Counted from the first letter of the stretch, positions 1 through 8,645 are shown. The stretch: DNA of 64,000 nt from Burkholderia ubonensis subsp. mesacidophila (GCF_002097715.1 NZ_CP020737.1:2170001-2234000), one strand, 5' to 3'. The notes: generated by a model not told the origin, from the letters alone. Program-made: numbers and translations.

Positions 1-757
1 CGCAGGCGAACGGGTCGCACCCCGCGCCGGCCGCGAGCTGGCCGAGCGTGAAGTCGCGCAGCGGCCGGTTCTCGTCGCTCGCCAGCGCCAGCGCCGCGAG
101 CGGCGCGCCGCCCGCCTCGGCCAGCAGCGCCGGCGCGTCTGCGACGCCCTGCGCGGCAAGCCACGCGGCGGCCGCGTCCGGCGCCGGCACCGTCATCGGC
201 CATTGCCGGCAGCGGCTGATGATGGTCGGCAGCAGGCGGTCGATGCGCGCCGACACGAGCAGGAACACGACGCCTGCCGGCGGCTCCTCCAACGTCTTCA
301 GCAGCGCGTTCGACGCGGCGACGTTCAGCGCCTCGGCCGGGTACAGCACGACGACGCGCGCCCCGCCGCGGTGCGAGCCGACGCCACAGAAATCCAGCAG
401 CGCACGCACCTGCTCGATCTTGATTTCCTTGCTCGGCGCGCGGGTCTTCTTGCCGCCCTCGTCGGCGTCCGCCGGCTTCGCGGCGTCATCCGCGCCCGGC
501 GCTTCGCCGGCGAGCGCTTCCGGCAGCACGATCCGGTAGTCGGGATGGTTGCCCTGCGCGAACCACGTGCAGGCCGCGCACGCGCCGCACGGCGCGCCGT
601 TTGCCTGCGGGGTTTCGCACAGGAAGCCCTGCGCGAGATGCTGCGCGAACTGCAGCTTGCCGATCCCGGCCTGGCCGTGCAGCAGCAGCGCATGCGGCCA
701 TTGCGCGCGCAGTTGCTGCAGGCGGTTCCAGTCGTCGGTCTGCCACGGATAGATCAT
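1..757 (-). CDS. holB: DNA polymerase III delta' subunit, 3' end beyond window
   Basis: Clamp-loader subunit of the replicative polymerase, needed to load the beta clamp. The reading frame starts at the ATG at 757 (MIYPWQTDDWNRL) and stays open to base 1, so only the first ~252 residues are present. A degenerate P-loop region (LLHGQAGIGK) lies near residue 30, followed by a cysteine cluster (CGACAACTWF) typical of the zinc module of delta' and gamma/tau proteins, and by LLKTLEEPP and SRCRQW segments characteristic of AAA+ clamp-loader subunits. It lies 32 bases downstream of tmk on the same strand, the common mltG-tmk-holB order of proteobacteria, so it is probably the last gene of that operon visible here. 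The identification is strong; the C-terminal part cannot be seen. Confidence 0.95.
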   Translation of the reverse strand, partial: MIYPWQTDDWNRLQQLRAQWPHALLLHGQAGIGKLQFAQHLAQGFLCETPQANGAPCGACAACTWFAQGNHPDYRIVLPEALAGEAPGADDAAKPADADEGGKKTRAPSKEIKIEQVRALLDFCGVGSHRGGARVVVLYPAEALNVAASNALLKTLEEPPAGVVFLLVSARIDRLLPTIISRCRQWPMTVPAPDAAAAWLAAQGVADAPALLAEAGGAPLAALALASDENRPLRDFTLGQLAAGAGCDPFAC

Positions 758-789
758 GTGTGTTCCAAAGGTAAGCGGCCGTCCGGAAT

Positions 790-1410
790 TTACAGCGCGG
801 CGAGCACGCCTTCGAGCTGCCTGCGAATCTCGGGGATCGACTGCGTCGCGTCGACGATCGCGAAGCGGTGCGGCGCCTCAGCCGCGCGCCGCAGGTATTC
901 GCCGCGCGTGCGCGCGAAAAACGCGTCGGATTCGCTCTCGAACTTGTCGGGCATCCGCGCCGCGCCGCGCCGCTCGCTCGCGACCTGCGGCGCGACGTCG
1001 AACAGTACGGTCAGGTCCGGCTGGAAGCCGCCCTGCACCCAGCGCTCGAGCGCCTCGAGCTTGTCGCGCGGCAGCCCGCGGCCGCCGCCCTGGTACGCGA
1101 ACGTCGCGTCTGTGAAGCGGTCGGACACGACCCAGTCGCCGCGCGCGAGCGCGGGCTCGATCACGAGCGCGAGATGCTCGCGCCGTGCGGCGAACATCAG
1201 CAGCGCCTCGGTCTCGAGGTCCATCGGCTGGTTCAGCAGGATCTCGCGCAGCTTCTCGCCGAGCTGCGTGCCGCCCGGCTCGCGGGTGACGACGACCTGC
1301 CGGCCGGCGCCGGCCAGCTTGTTCTGGAGCCGTTCGCAGAACCAGTTCAGGTGGGTGGTCTTCCCCGCCCCGTCGATGCCTTCGAACGTGATGAATCTAC
1401 CGCGCGCCAT
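790..1410 (-). CDS. tmk: thymidylate kinase
   Basis: Phosphorylates dTMP to dTDP with ATP in the cytoplasm, a required step in dTTP supply. The 206-residue product starts [20 protein letters not shown], which contains the P-loop ([11 protein letters not shown]) near residues 8-17, and carries the [11 protein letters not shown] segment (DR/EPG motif) near residues 40-50 and [17 protein letters not shown] around residues 100-115, all diagnostic of Tmk. The length matches the family. The start codon overlaps the TAA stop of mltG by one base (TAATG), so the two are translationally coupled, and holB follows 32 bases later. Confidence 0.97.
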   Translation of the reverse strand: MARGRFITFEGIDGAGKTTHLNWFCERLQNKLAGAGRQVVVTREPGGTQLGEKLREILLNQPMDLETEALLMFAARREHLALVIEPALARGDWVVSDRFTDATFAYQGGGRGLPRDKLEALERWVQGGFQPDLTVLFDVAPQVASERRGAARMPDKFESESDAFFARTRGEYLRRAAEAPHRFAIVDATQSIPEIRRQLEGVLAAL

Positions 1411-2429
1411 TATTGACCTCGTATGTATTTGTCCACGGCCTTGTTGTGGTCGTTGAGCGAGTCGGAAAACACGCTCGTGCCGTCGCCCTTCGCGACGAAG
1501 TACAGCGCGCTCGTCGCCGCCGGATTGATCGCCGCCTGCAGCGCCGCGACGCCGGGCAGTGCGATCGGCGTCGGCGGCAGCCCGCGCCGGGTGTACGTAT
1601 TGTAGGGAGTGTCGGTCTGCAGGTCGCGCTTGCGCAGGCGGCCGTCGTACGCGTCGCCGAGCCCGTAGATCACCGACGGATCGGTCTGCAGCGGCATGCC
1701 GATGCGCAGCCGGTTCGCGAACACCGCCGCGACGAACGCGCGGTCCGCAGCATGCCCGGTTTCCTTCTCGACGATCGACGCGATCGTCAGCGCTTCGTAA
1801 GGCGTCTTGTACGGCAGGCCCGGCGCGCGGGCCGCCCATGCCTCGTCGAGACGCGTCTGCATCAGGCGGTATGCGCGCCGGTAGATGTTCAGGTCGATCG
1901 TGCCCTTGTCGAACAGATAGGTGTCGGGAAAGAACAGCCCTTCGCCGCTGCCCCGCTTGACCGCGCCGTCCGGCGCGCCGATCGCGCGCAGCAAGTCGGC
2001 GTCGCTCATGCCGGCGGTCGTGTGCACGAGATCCGGATTCCCGTCGAGTTCCGCGCGCATTCGCTTGAAGGTCCAGCCTTCGATCACGGTCGCGACGTAT
2101 TCGTTGACGTCGCCGCGCGCGATCTTCTGCAGCACGTCGTACGGCGTGATGCCGGTCTTGAATTCGTAATTCCCGGATTTGAGCTGGCTGGACAGGCCGA
2201 GCACGCGCGTCATCGCGACGAACGCGAACGGCTCGACGGGCACGCCGCCGCGCTTCAGCTGCTGCGCGACGCTCTTCACGCTGCTGCGCGGCTTGATCGT
2301 GACGTCGAGCGACGCGGCGCCGAGCAGCAGCGGGCGGGTTGCCCAGTAATACGCGCCGCCCGCGCCGGCGGCGACTACAACGACGGCCAGCGCCGCAACC
2401 GTTGCGGCGCATTTCTTCAGTAGGGACAT
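1410..2429 (-). CDS. mltG: endolytic murein transglycosylase MltG
   Basis: Inner-membrane lytic transglycosylase that cleaves nascent peptidoglycan and is thought to terminate glycan-strand elongation. The 339-residue product begins [19 protein letters not shown], a short cytoplasmic end followed by a single membrane anchor to about residue 30. The YceG domain fills the rest, with the catalytic glutamate in the ASIVEKETG motif and the conserved [21 protein letters not shown] segment near the C-terminus split here as DTPYNTY and GLPPTPI. I chose the ATG at 2429 because it places the anchor at the N-terminus; an upstream in-frame start at 2546 would extend across the intergenic promoter region. 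It is first in the mltG-tmk-holB operon and divergent from ygfZ. Confidence 0.95.
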   Translation of the reverse strand: MSLLKKCAATVAALAVVVVAAGAGGAYYWATRPLLLGAASLDVTIKPRSSVKSVAQQLKRGGVPVEPFAFVAMTRVLGLSSQLKSGNYEFKTGITPYDVLQKIARGDVNEYVATVIEGWTFKRMRAELDGNPDLVHTTAGMSDADLLRAIGAPDGAVKRGSGEGLFFPDTYLFDKGTIDLNIYRRAYRLMQTRLDEAWAARAPGLPYKTPYEALTIASIVEKETGHAADRAFVAAVFANRLRIGMPLQTDPSVIYGLGDAYDGRLRKRDLQTDTPYNTYTRRGLPPTPIALPGVAALQAAINPAATSALYFVAKGDGTSVFSDSLNDHNKAVDKYIRGQ

Positions 2430-2454
2430 GGAAACGTGACTCAGGTAAGACCCA

Positions 2455-2485
2455 TATAATACTTGCTCGCCTACGTCAAAGTCAG
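2455..2485. promoter_or_regulatory. probable divergent promoter, mltG / ygfZ
   Basis: The only AT-rich stretch in the 77-base gap between the two divergent starts. A perfect TATAAT lies at 2455-2460 on the plus strand (no good -35), and on the minus strand TATTAT (2461-2456) is preceded after 18 bases by CTGACT (2485-2480). Both would give short leaders of about 30-40 bases. The -10 elements are seen directly; activity is inferred. Confidence 0.4.
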
Positions 2486-2506
2486 GGTTGACTGTTCCCT
2501 CATTCC

Positions 2507-3538
2507 ATGAGCACACCGATCGCTTCACCCGCTGCCCAAGCCGCACCCGTCTCGCTTCCCGTCTTCCCCCGTCCGCCGGCCGCCGATTTCGACGCGGCGG
2601 GCGCGTACATGCCGCTGCCGCAGTTCGGCGTGATCGACGTTGCCGGCGACGATGCCGCGACGTTCCTGCACACCCAGCTGACCAACGATATCGAGCACCT
2701 CGACGCCGCGAGCGCGCGGCTCGCCGGCTACTGCTCGCCGAAGGGGCGCCTGCTCGCGTCGTTCCTCGCGTGGCGCTCCGGCCATGACGTGCGCCTGCTG
2801 GTCTCGAAGGACGTGCAGGCCGCGGTGCAGAAGCGGCTGTCGATGTTCGTGCTGCGCGCGAAGGCGAAGCTCGCGGACGCCAGCGACGCGCTTGCCGTGA
2901 TCGGCTTCGCCGGCGACGTGCGCGCCGCGCTGTCGGGCATCTTCGACGCGCTGCCGGACGGCGTGCACGTGAAGGTCGACGGTCCCGCCGGCGCGCTGAT
3001 CCGCATGCCGGACGCCGCCGGCAAGCTGCGCTACCTGTGGATCGGGCCGCGCGCGGAAGTCGACGCGCGGCTCGCCGCGCTCGACGGCAAGCTGCCCGCC
3101 GTGTCGCCGGCCGTGTGGGACTGGTTCGACATCCGCGCGGGCGAGCCGCGCGTCACGCAGCCGGCCGTCGAGCAGTTCGTGCCGCAGATGATCAATTTCG
3201 ACGTGATCGGCGCGGTGAATTTTCGCAAGGGCTGCTATCCGGGCCAGGAAATCGTCGCCCGCAGCCAGTATCGCGGCACGATCAAGCGCCGCACCGCGCT
3301 CGCGCATGCCGCGGACACCGACGCGGTGCGCGCCGGCATCGAACTGTTTCATAGCGACGACCCCGGCCAGCCGTGCGGGATGGTCGTGAACGCCGCGGCC
3401 GCGCCGGCCGGCGGCGTCGACGCACTCGTCGAGATCAAGCTCGCCGCGCTGGAAAGCGGCAGCGTGCATCTCGGCGCGGCCGACGGCCCGGCGCTCGCGT
3501 TCGAGCCGCTGCCCTACGCATGGTCGACGGAGGCTTGA
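2507..3538 (+). CDS. ygfZ: YgfZ-type folate-binding Fe-S cluster repair protein
   Basis: Tetrahydrofolate-dependent protein of the GcvT-like fold that helps assemble or repair iron-sulfur clusters (the IBA57 counterpart). The 343-residue product has the YgfZ signature KGCYPGQEIVARSQYRG near residues 240-256, with the conserved cysteine, and an N-terminal GVIDVAGDDAATFLHTQLTND segment typical of GcvT folds (given here as GVIDVAG and FLHTQLTND). The start ATG at 2507 gives a normal family length. It is divergent from mltG and followed after 76 bases by the NRDE protein on the same strand. Confidence 0.93.
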   Translation: MSTPIASPAAQAAPVSLPVFPRPPAADFDAAGAYMPLPQFGVIDVAGDDAATFLHTQLTNDIEHLDAASARLAGYCSPKGRLLASFLAWRSGHDVRLLVSKDVQAAVQKRLSMFVLRAKAKLADASDALAVIGFAGDVRAALSGIFDALPDGVHVKVDGPAGALIRMPDAAGKLRYLWIGPRAEVDARLAALDGKLPAVSPAVWDWFDIRAGEPRVTQPAVEQFVPQMINFDVIGAVNFRKGCYPGQEIVARSQYRGTIKRRTALAHAADTDAVRAGIELFHSDDPGQPCGMVVNAAAAPAGGVDALVEIKLAALESGSVHLGAADGPALAFEPLPYAWSTEA

Positions 3539-3614
3539 CCGGCCATCCCAATGTTCAGGCGCCGGCCCGCGCTGTGCGGCCGGCGGCCGAGGTTTGAAGC
3601 GAGAGATTCGCCCG

Positions 3615-4460
3615 ATGTGTCTGATTGCCTTCGACTGGCAGCCCGATGCCGCTGCCGGTCCCGTGTTCACCCTCGTCGCCAACCGCGACGAGTTCTTCCG
3701 TCGCACCAGTGCGCCGCTGTCGTGGTGGGAGGATGTGCCCGGCCTGCTGGCCGGCCGCGATCTCGAAGCCGGCGGCACGTGGCTCGGCGTGTCGCGCGAC
3801 GGCCGTTTCGCCGCGCTCACGAACTACCGCGCGCCGTTCGACATCCGCGCGGGCGCGCCGACCCGCGGCAAGCTCGTGTCCGATTACCTCGGCGGGCAGC
3901 CGGTCGCGCCGCTCGACTACCTCGCGCGGCTCGCCGAGCATGCCGCGGTGTACAACGGCTTCAACCTGCTGGTCGGTGACTGGAAGCGGCGTGAGCTCGC
4001 GTGGTTCTGCAACCGCGCGGCGGAAGACGCGGCCGGCGTCGACGCGCCCGCGCTCGTGCCGGCCGGCGTGCACGCGCTGTCCAATGCGCGGCTCGACACG
4101 CCCTGGCCGAAGGTGGTGCGCAAGCGCGCCGAACTCGGCACGCTGCTGACCGACGACCCGACGCCGCCGCTCGACGACCTGATCGCGCTGATGCGCGACC
4201 CGCGCATCGCCGCCGACGACGTGCTGCCGCACACGGGCATCCCGCTCGAGCGCGAGCGCGCGCTGTCCGCCGCGTTCATCGAGACGCCCGAATACGGCAC
4301 CCGCGGCACCACCGCGCTGCGGGTCACGATGAAGGAAGGCGTGCGGCTGACCGTGGAGATCAAGGAACGCTGCGACGACGACGGCTCGCACCGCATCGTC
4401 CGTCCCGGCGCGTTCGAGCGCGCATTCACGTTCGATATCGACGCGACGCAGGTGCGCTGA
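3615..4460 (+). CDS. NRDE (TANGO2-like) family protein
   Basis: A 281-residue member of the NRDE/TANGO2 family, named for the Asn-Arg-Asp-Glu motif visible here as ANRDEFF near residues 26-32. The N-terminus is MCLIAF with cysteine at position 2, the conserved position that suggests an Ntn-hydrolase-like fold with a processed N-terminal cysteine. WLGVSRDGRFAALTNYR follows near residues 62-78, also a family hallmark. The biochemical function is unproven; eukaryotic members affect lipid or heme handling. I start at the ATG at 3615 rather than a TTG at 3594 because it puts Cys at position 2 and a GAGAG Shine-Dalgarno-like run lies upstream. It follows ygfZ and is convergent with the next GNAT gene. 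Confidence 0.85.
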   Translation: MCLIAFDWQPDAAAGPVFTLVANRDEFFRRTSAPLSWWEDVPGLLAGRDLEAGGTWLGVSRDGRFAALTNYRAPFDIRAGAPTRGKLVSDYLGGQPVAPLDYLARLAEHAAVYNGFNLLVGDWKRRELAWFCNRAAEDAAGVDAPALVPAGVHALSNARLDTPWPKVVRKRAELGTLLTDDPTPPLDDLIALMRDPRIAADDVLPHTGIPLERERALSAAFIETPEYGTRGTTALRVTMKEGVRLTVEIKERCDDDGSHRIVRPGAFERAFTFDIDATQVR

Positions 4461-4520
4461 CACGCGCGTCCCGCTGCACGAGGGCGACGGTCGGCGCGCC
4501 GGCCGACGCCGCAGCGCCGC

Positions 4521-4961
4521 TCACGGCGCGCGCGTCATCTCGACGTGCCGCACGCCAGCCTCGACGAACCATTCGCCGATCGTCGCGAAGCCGTGCCGCG
4601 CGTAGAACGATACGGCGGTTTCCTGCGCATAGAGCCGTACGGCGGGCTCGCCGCGGCGCCGCGCCTCGTCCAGCAGCGCCTGCAGCACCGCCGAGCCGAC
4701 GCCCTGCCCGCGCGCGTCGGCCAGCACCGCGACCCGGCCGATCGTGCCCGACGGCAGCAACCGCCCAGTCGCGATCGCGCGGCGCGCGCCCGTCCCCGCG
4801 TCGATCCGGTACGCAACGGCATGGCGCGACAGCGGATCGTCGTCGTCGAGCTCCCACTCCGGCGGAATGCGCTGCTCACGCACGAACACCGCGTCGCGAA
4901 TGCGCGCGGCGTCGCCGCCCAGCATCGTCCAGTCGCCCGTCTCCACCTCGCAGTTCGTCAT
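4521..4961 (-). CDS. GNAT family acyltransferase
   Basis: A 146-residue single-domain GNAT protein expected to transfer an acyl group from acyl-CoA to an unknown amine. The acetyl-CoA-binding motif A is clear: VAVLADARGQGVGSAVLQAL, with RGQGVG the pyrophosphate loop, near residues 75-95. The late FYARHGFATIGEWF segment is the usual motif B. The N-terminal FVREQRIPPEWELDDDDP resembles the YjcF/ElaA-like branch. Substrate cannot be read from sequence. I start at the ATG at 4961; an upstream start at 4994 is possible. It lies 39 bases downstream of the esterase on the same strand. Confidence 0.85.
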   Translation of the reverse strand: MTNCEVETGDWTMLGGDAARIRDAVFVREQRIPPEWELDDDDPLSRHAVAYRIDAGTGARRAIATGRLLPSGTIGRVAVLADARGQGVGSAVLQALLDEARRRGEPAVRLYAQETAVSFYARHGFATIGEWFVEAGVRHVEMTRAP

Positions 4962-5000
4962 TGCGCATCCTCCGCGCGGCCGAGCCGCCGTCAAATGTCG

Positions 5001-5960
5001 TCAAGCATCGTCGAATGCCACCTTCAGCGCCGCGACCGCATCCGCATGCGCGGCCAGCACTTCGGGCACGTAGCCGCCCATCTTGAAGAATTCGTGAATC
5101 ATCCCCGCGTAGCAGGTCAGCGTGACCGTATTGCCGGCCGCACGCAGCTTGTCCGCATACGCGACGCCCTCGTCGCTCAACGGATCGTATTCGGCGGTCG
5201 CGATCCACGCCGGCGCGACGCCCGCGAACGACGGCGCATCGCGCGTGCCGTCGAGCGGCGCGAAACGCCAGTCGTCGCGATCGGACGGATCGCGCACGTA
5301 TTGCGAGAAGAACCACTGGATCGTGTCCTGCGACAGCAGATAGCCGTTCGCGAGCCGCGCATGCGAGTCGGTCTGCTGGTGGCCGGTCAGACCGGGATAG
5401 ATCAGCAGTTGCAGCGCGAGCCGGATGCCCGCGTCGCGCGCGAGCACCGCGCAGACGGTCGCGAGCGTGCCACCCGCGCTGTCGCCGCCGACCGCGAGCC
5501 GCGTCGCGTCGATGCCGAACGCGCCCGCCTCGCGATGCAGCCAGCGCAGCGCGTCGTCCGCGTCGTTCGCCGCGGTCGGGAACTTGTGCTCCGGCGCGAG
5601 CCGGTAACCGACCGACAGCACCGCGCATTGCGCGTCGCGCGCGAACATCCGGCACAGCGCGTCATGCGTGTCGATGCTGCCGACCGTGAAGCCGCCGCCG
5701 TGGTAGTACACGAGCGCCGGCAGCGGCTCCGCGAGGCTCGGCGCGATCGGCAGGTACAGGCGCGCGCCGATCGAACGGCCGTCGCGCGTCGGCACGACGC
5801 AGTCCTCGACCGAGTGCATCGGCGCCGGCGCGACGTCGAGGATCGGAGCGCTCTTCTCGTACGCCGCACGCGCCTGCTGCGGCGTCTGATGATGATAGGA
5901 CGGACGTTTGGCCCGCTCGATCATGTCGAGTATCTGGGCGATCTTCGGATTCAGCGGCAT
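5001..5960 (-). CDS. alpha/beta hydrolase, HSL-type esterase
   Basis: A 319-residue carboxylesterase of the hormone-sensitive-lipase family (bacterial family IV). The oxyanion-hole motif YYHGGGF lies near residue 88, the nucleophile elbow GGDSAGG near residue 160, the acid in AEYDPLSDEG near residue 260, and the catalytic histidine in GMIHEFFKMGG near residue 290. No signal peptide is seen, so it is probably cytoplasmic. The natural substrate is unknown; family members hydrolyse short-chain acyl esters. I take the ATG at 5960 (MPLNPKIAQILDMI); a TTG two codons upstream is less likely. It is followed by the GNAT gene and probably shares its transcript. Confidence 0.9.
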   Translation of the reverse strand: MPLNPKIAQILDMIERAKRPSYHHQTPQQARAAYEKSAPILDVAPAPMHSVEDCVVPTRDGRSIGARLYLPIAPSLAEPLPALVYYHGGGFTVGSIDTHDALCRMFARDAQCAVLSVGYRLAPEHKFPTAANDADDALRWLHREAGAFGIDATRLAVGGDSAGGTLATVCAVLARDAGIRLALQLLIYPGLTGHQQTDSHARLANGYLLSQDTIQWFFSQYVRDPSDRDDWRFAPLDGTRDAPSFAGVAPAWIATAEYDPLSDEGVAYADKLRAAGNTVTLTCYAGMIHEFFKMGGYVPEVLAAHADAVAALKVAFDDA

Positions 5961-6024
5961 CGGCAAGCGGGCGCGAGAACGGCGCGGGAACGGTCGACAA
6001 GCGCCGTATCATGCCACGCCCGCG

Positions 6025-7026
6025 TCAGACGAGCTGCACGAGCTGCTTGCCGAAGTTGTGGCCTTTCAGCATCCCGAGGAACGCCTCGGGCGCGCGCTCG
6101 AGTCCGTACGCGATCGACTCGCGGTAGTGCAGGTGTTTCGACGCGACGAGCTCGGTCAGCTCCGCGAGCGCGGGCGGCCACGCGTCCGGATGCTCGAACA
6201 CGATGAAGCCCTGCATCTTCAGCCGCGAGCGCAGGATCAGCGCCGGCGCCGCCAACGGCGCGCTCGCGCCGTCGTACGCGGCGATCATCCCGCACACTGC
6301 GATGCGGCCGAACGCGTTCATCCGCGCCATCGTCGCGTCGAGCACCGCGCCGCCCACGTTCTCGAAGCATCCGTCGACGCCGTCGGGCGTCGCGGCCGCA
6401 AGGTCGTCGACGAGCCGGCCCGCCTTGTAGTCGACGCACGCGTCGAAGCCGAGCGCCTCGACGACGTAGCGGCACTTGTCCGGCCCGCCCGCGATGCCGA
6501 CCGCGCGGCACCCGGCGCGCTTCGCGAGCTGCCCGACGACGCTGCCGACCGCGCCGCTCGCCGCGCTCACGACGACCGTTTCGCCCGCCTTCGGCACGAT
6601 GATCCGGTTCAGCCCGTACCACGCGGTGACGCCTGGCATCCCGGTCACGCCGAGGCTCGCCGACAGCGGCACGCGCGACGTATCGACCTTGCGCAGCCCG
6701 TGGCCGTCCGACGTGCCGTATTCCTGCCAGCCGAGCGCGCCGACCACGAGATCGCCGACCGCGAAGCCGGGATGCCGCGACTCGATCACCTCGCCCGCCG
6801 TGCCGCCGATCATCACTTCGTTCAGCGGCTGCGGCTGCGCATACGACTTCGCGTCGTTCATGCGGCCGCGCATGTACGGATCGAGCGACAGGAAATGATT
6901 GCGCACGCGCACTTCGCCGCTCGCGAGCGGCGCGAGCGGGGTCTCGACGAGCCGGAAGTTGTCGACGCTCGCCGCGCCCTGCGGACGCGACACGAGCAGG
7001 ATCTGGCGATTGACGATGCTCATCAT
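6025..7026 (-). CDS. NADP-dependent MDR oxidoreductase (CurA/leukotriene B4 dehydrogenase-like)
   Basis: A 333-residue zinc-independent medium-chain reductase that should reduce an enone or enal C=C bond with NADPH. The N-terminal half carries LSLDPYMRGRMND and the Rossmann half carries SAASGAVGSVVGQLAKRAG near residues 150-170, the AASGxVG nucleotide-binding motif of this branch (E. coli CurA/YncB relatives). No structural zinc cysteines are seen. Two adjacent ATGs exist; the second (7023) has the better spacing from AGGAG. REP-like hairpins lie immediately upstream (7038-7137), so its promoter must lie within or beyond them. Substrate is unknown. Confidence 0.88.
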   Translation of the reverse strand: MMSIVNRQILLVSRPQGAASVDNFRLVETPLAPLASGEVRVRNHFLSLDPYMRGRMNDAKSYAQPQPLNEVMIGGTAGEVIESRHPGFAVGDLVVGALGWQEYGTSDGHGLRKVDTSRVPLSASLGVTGMPGVTAWYGLNRIIVPKAGETVVVSAASGAVGSVVGQLAKRAGCRAVGIAGGPDKCRYVVEALGFDACVDYKAGRLVDDLAAATPDGVDGCFENVGGAVLDATMARMNAFGRIAVCGMIAAYDGASAPLAAPALILRSRLKMQGFIVFEHPDAWPPALAELTELVASKHLHYRESIAYGLERAPEAFLGMLKGHNFGKQLVQLV

Positions 7027-7037
7027 GGTCTCCTGTC

Positions 7038-7137
7038 GGCCGGAGTTAGTGCTTTAGCACTTACTCCGGCCCCATGCTTCGCGGTCGATCCGGGTTGGCG
7101 CTTTGGCGCTTGCCCGGGTTCCATGCCTCGCGGCATG
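7038..7137. repeat. two tandem REP-like imperfect hairpins
   Basis: Two related hairpins lie about 50 bases apart between the thioesterase and the oxidoreductase gene. Unit 1 (7039-7070) folds GCCGGAGTTAGTGC against GCACTTACTCCGGC around a TTTA loop. Unit 2 (7090-7117) folds CCGGGTTGGCGC against GCGCTTGCCCGG around TTTG. The cores follow one consensus, RGTTRGYGCTTTRGCRCTTRCY written in two halves, and each is followed by a CCATGCYTCGCGG tail. Substitutions between the units keep base pairing or wobble, and a T-T mismatch sits at the same position in both. Confidence 0.75.
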
Positions 7138-7154
7138 CGCGGGAGACGCGCCGC

Positions 7155-7187
7155 AAGAAAAAACGGCCCTGCCGGACCGGCAGGGCC
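7155..7187 (-). terminator. Rho-independent terminator after the thioesterase gene
   Basis: On the minus strand GGCCCTGCCGG folds with CCGGCAGGGCC and is followed by GTTTTTTCTT, a near-ideal intrinsic terminator. It begins about 15 bases past the thioesterase stop at 7202. Confidence 0.9.
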
Positions 7188-7201
7188 GCGTGTCGCCAGG
7201 C

Positions 7202-7681
7202 TTACGCGTCGCTCGGGCCGGGATGCGCGTCCGGCACGGTGCGGTTGCGTTGCTGGCGGATGTCGCGGCCGACCGCGAGCCGCCTCATGTACTTGAACGT
7301 GCCGAGCGCCTTCGCGACGAAATGGCCCTCGCTGTCGCGCACCTCGCCTTCGCAGTACGCCATCGTCGTCGAACGGTGCATCACGCGCCCGTATGCGCGC
7401 AACTCGCCGCGCCCCGGCTGCATGAAGTTCACCTTCATCTCGACCGTGACGACGCCGACGCCGTCGTCGGTCAGGCTGCGCGCGGCCATCGCGAGCGCGA
7501 CGTCCGCGAGCGTCATCGTCACGCCGCCGTGCGCGATGCTCCACGTGTTCATGTGCTGTTCGTCGAGCGGCAACAGGATCTCGCTGTTGCCGTCCTTCGC
7601 GGACACGAGCTGCACGCCGAGCATGTCGACGAACGGGCTCTCGATCTGCGGGCCGCCCGCCTGCTGTGCCGCGCCGCTCAT
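7202..7681 (-). CDS. PaaI-type hotdog-fold thioesterase
   Basis: A 159-residue single-domain hotdog protein expected to hydrolyse an acyl-CoA thioester. The family signature is seen as WSIAHGGVTMTLADVALAMA near residues 47-66 (HGG motif with the catalytic acid in the following helix), then VTVEMKVNFMQPGRGE. Its C-terminal 20 residues (RDIRQQRNRTVPDAHP) are a polar tail beyond the fold. Its start codon overlaps the stop of the upstream Dabb gene (ATGA), so the two are coupled, and an intrinsic terminator follows directly. The substrate is not evident. Confidence 0.87.
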   Translation of the reverse strand: MSGAAQQAGGPQIESPFVDMLGVQLVSAKDGNSEILLPLDEQHMNTWSIAHGGVTMTLADVALAMAARSLTDDGVGVVTVEMKVNFMQPGRGELRAYGRVMHRSTTMAYCEGEVRDSEGHFVAKALGTFKYMRRLAVGRDIRQQRNRTVPDAHPGPSDA

Positions 7682-7992
7682 CGTGCCGCGTCGACGAGGT
7701 AGTCGATGCACTGGCGCGCTTCGCGCACCGCGCCGACGAACTGCTTCACTGTCTCGTGCACCGGATGCACCTGGTACGCATCGAGCGCCGCCTGGTCGAC
7801 GAAGTCGGACACCAGCACGACGTCGTAGGTCGCTTCGAGGCCCGGCGTCGCCAGACCGACTTCGAGATGAAGAATGCCAGGCACGATGTCGCGGCACGCT
7901 TCGAGCTTCTCCTTCAGCCGGAGCGCGTTCTGCGCGCGCGTCGCGCCTTCCGCGGTTTCCTTCAGTTTCCACATGACGATATGTCGGATCAC
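7678..7992 (-). CDS. Dabb (stress-responsive A/B barrel) family protein
   Basis: A 104-residue protein made of one dimeric alpha/beta-barrel (Dabb) domain. It starts at GTG 7992 with IRHIVMWKLKETAEG, the typical first strand with the conserved histidine and tryptophan, and continues through DVVLVSDFVDQAALDAYQVH, which includes the family F-x-x-x-x-L-x-x-Y-x-x-H pattern. Some relatives are cyclases or stress-induced proteins, but most bacterial stand-alone members have no known activity. It overlaps the thioesterase gene by four bases, pointing to joint expression. The 183-base gap upstream contains a small hairpin (8072-8090, GGCAGGC against GCCTGCC). Confidence 0.85.
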   Translation of the reverse strand: MIRHIVMWKLKETAEGATRAQNALRLKEKLEACRDIVPGILHLEVGLATPGLEATYDVVLVSDFVDQAALDAYQVHPVHETVKQFVGAVREARQCIDYLVDAAR

Positions 7993-8175
7993 TTCGTTTG
8001 CTCCCGTTCCAGGTCGTGATGATTTGCCATTGTGGCCCAAACCGTCGTCGGCCGGTAATCCAGCGAGCGAAGGCAGGCACCAGGCCTGCCAAACCGGACA
8101 GACAAACGCACGCGTACGTGATCCGCGCCGATTGGCTACACTGCCGACTTGTCCCTGTTTCACAAAACGCCCACC

Positions 8176-8571
8176 ATGAATCCCCCCTATCTCGCGCACG
8201 CCGCGCTGCTGGAACTGGCACGCCAATCGGCGACCGTGTCGTCGCCGTGCACCTGCACGAAAACGCCGCTCGAAGGATGGACGAGCCTGCCGCTGTCGCT
8301 GCCGGAAGATCAACTGGAAGTGGTCGGAACGCTCGTGGCGCCGGACGAGACCGGCGAACCCGCCTTTGATGAATATCACCCGGACGGAACGCGCTACTGG
8401 TCGGCGAATGCACCGATCGCGGTGCATCACTTTCCGTACAACCGCTGCAACGTATCCCGGTGCCGGCCATGCGGGCGCATGTATCTGCGTTACCAGGAAG
8501 GTGGCGGCTACTTCATCGATCAGCGGATTCGCGCACTGGATCCGGAATTGATCGTCGACGCAGGCGGCTGA
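8176..8571 (+). CDS. conserved hypothetical protein with cysteine pairs
   Basis: A 131-residue protein I do not recognise by family name. Visible features are an N-terminal SSPCTCTKTPLEGW segment with a Cys-x-Cys pair and a central NRCNVSRCRPCGRMYLRY segment with Cys-x4-Cys-x2-Cys, which together could bind a metal such as zinc. The frame uses the same codon bias as its neighbours (G/C at third positions), supporting a real gene. I start at the ATG at 8176 (MNPPYLAHAALLELARQ) rather than one at 8149 because the upstream residues look untranslated. It is divergent from the Dabb gene and convergent with the diguanylate cyclase. Confidence 0.72.
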   Translation: MNPPYLAHAALLELARQSATVSSPCTCTKTPLEGWTSLPLSLPEDQLEVVGTLVAPDETGEPAFDEYHPDGTRYWSANAPIAVHHFPYNRCNVSRCRPCGRMYLRYQEGGGYFIDQRIRALDPELIVDAGG

Positions 8572-8645
8572 CGCGCTCACATCGATCCATTGTGCAGTTC
8601 ACGGCGACCGCTCCGCGGAGGGCGGCAAAACCGCCCCAAGCGCCG

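Noticed and set aside
2525..3820. Minus-strand 431-codon frame opposite ygfZ
   Set aside because: It spans the antisense of ygfZ and the start of the NRDE gene, is arginine-rich and lacks motifs; the plus-strand genes have clear family signatures.
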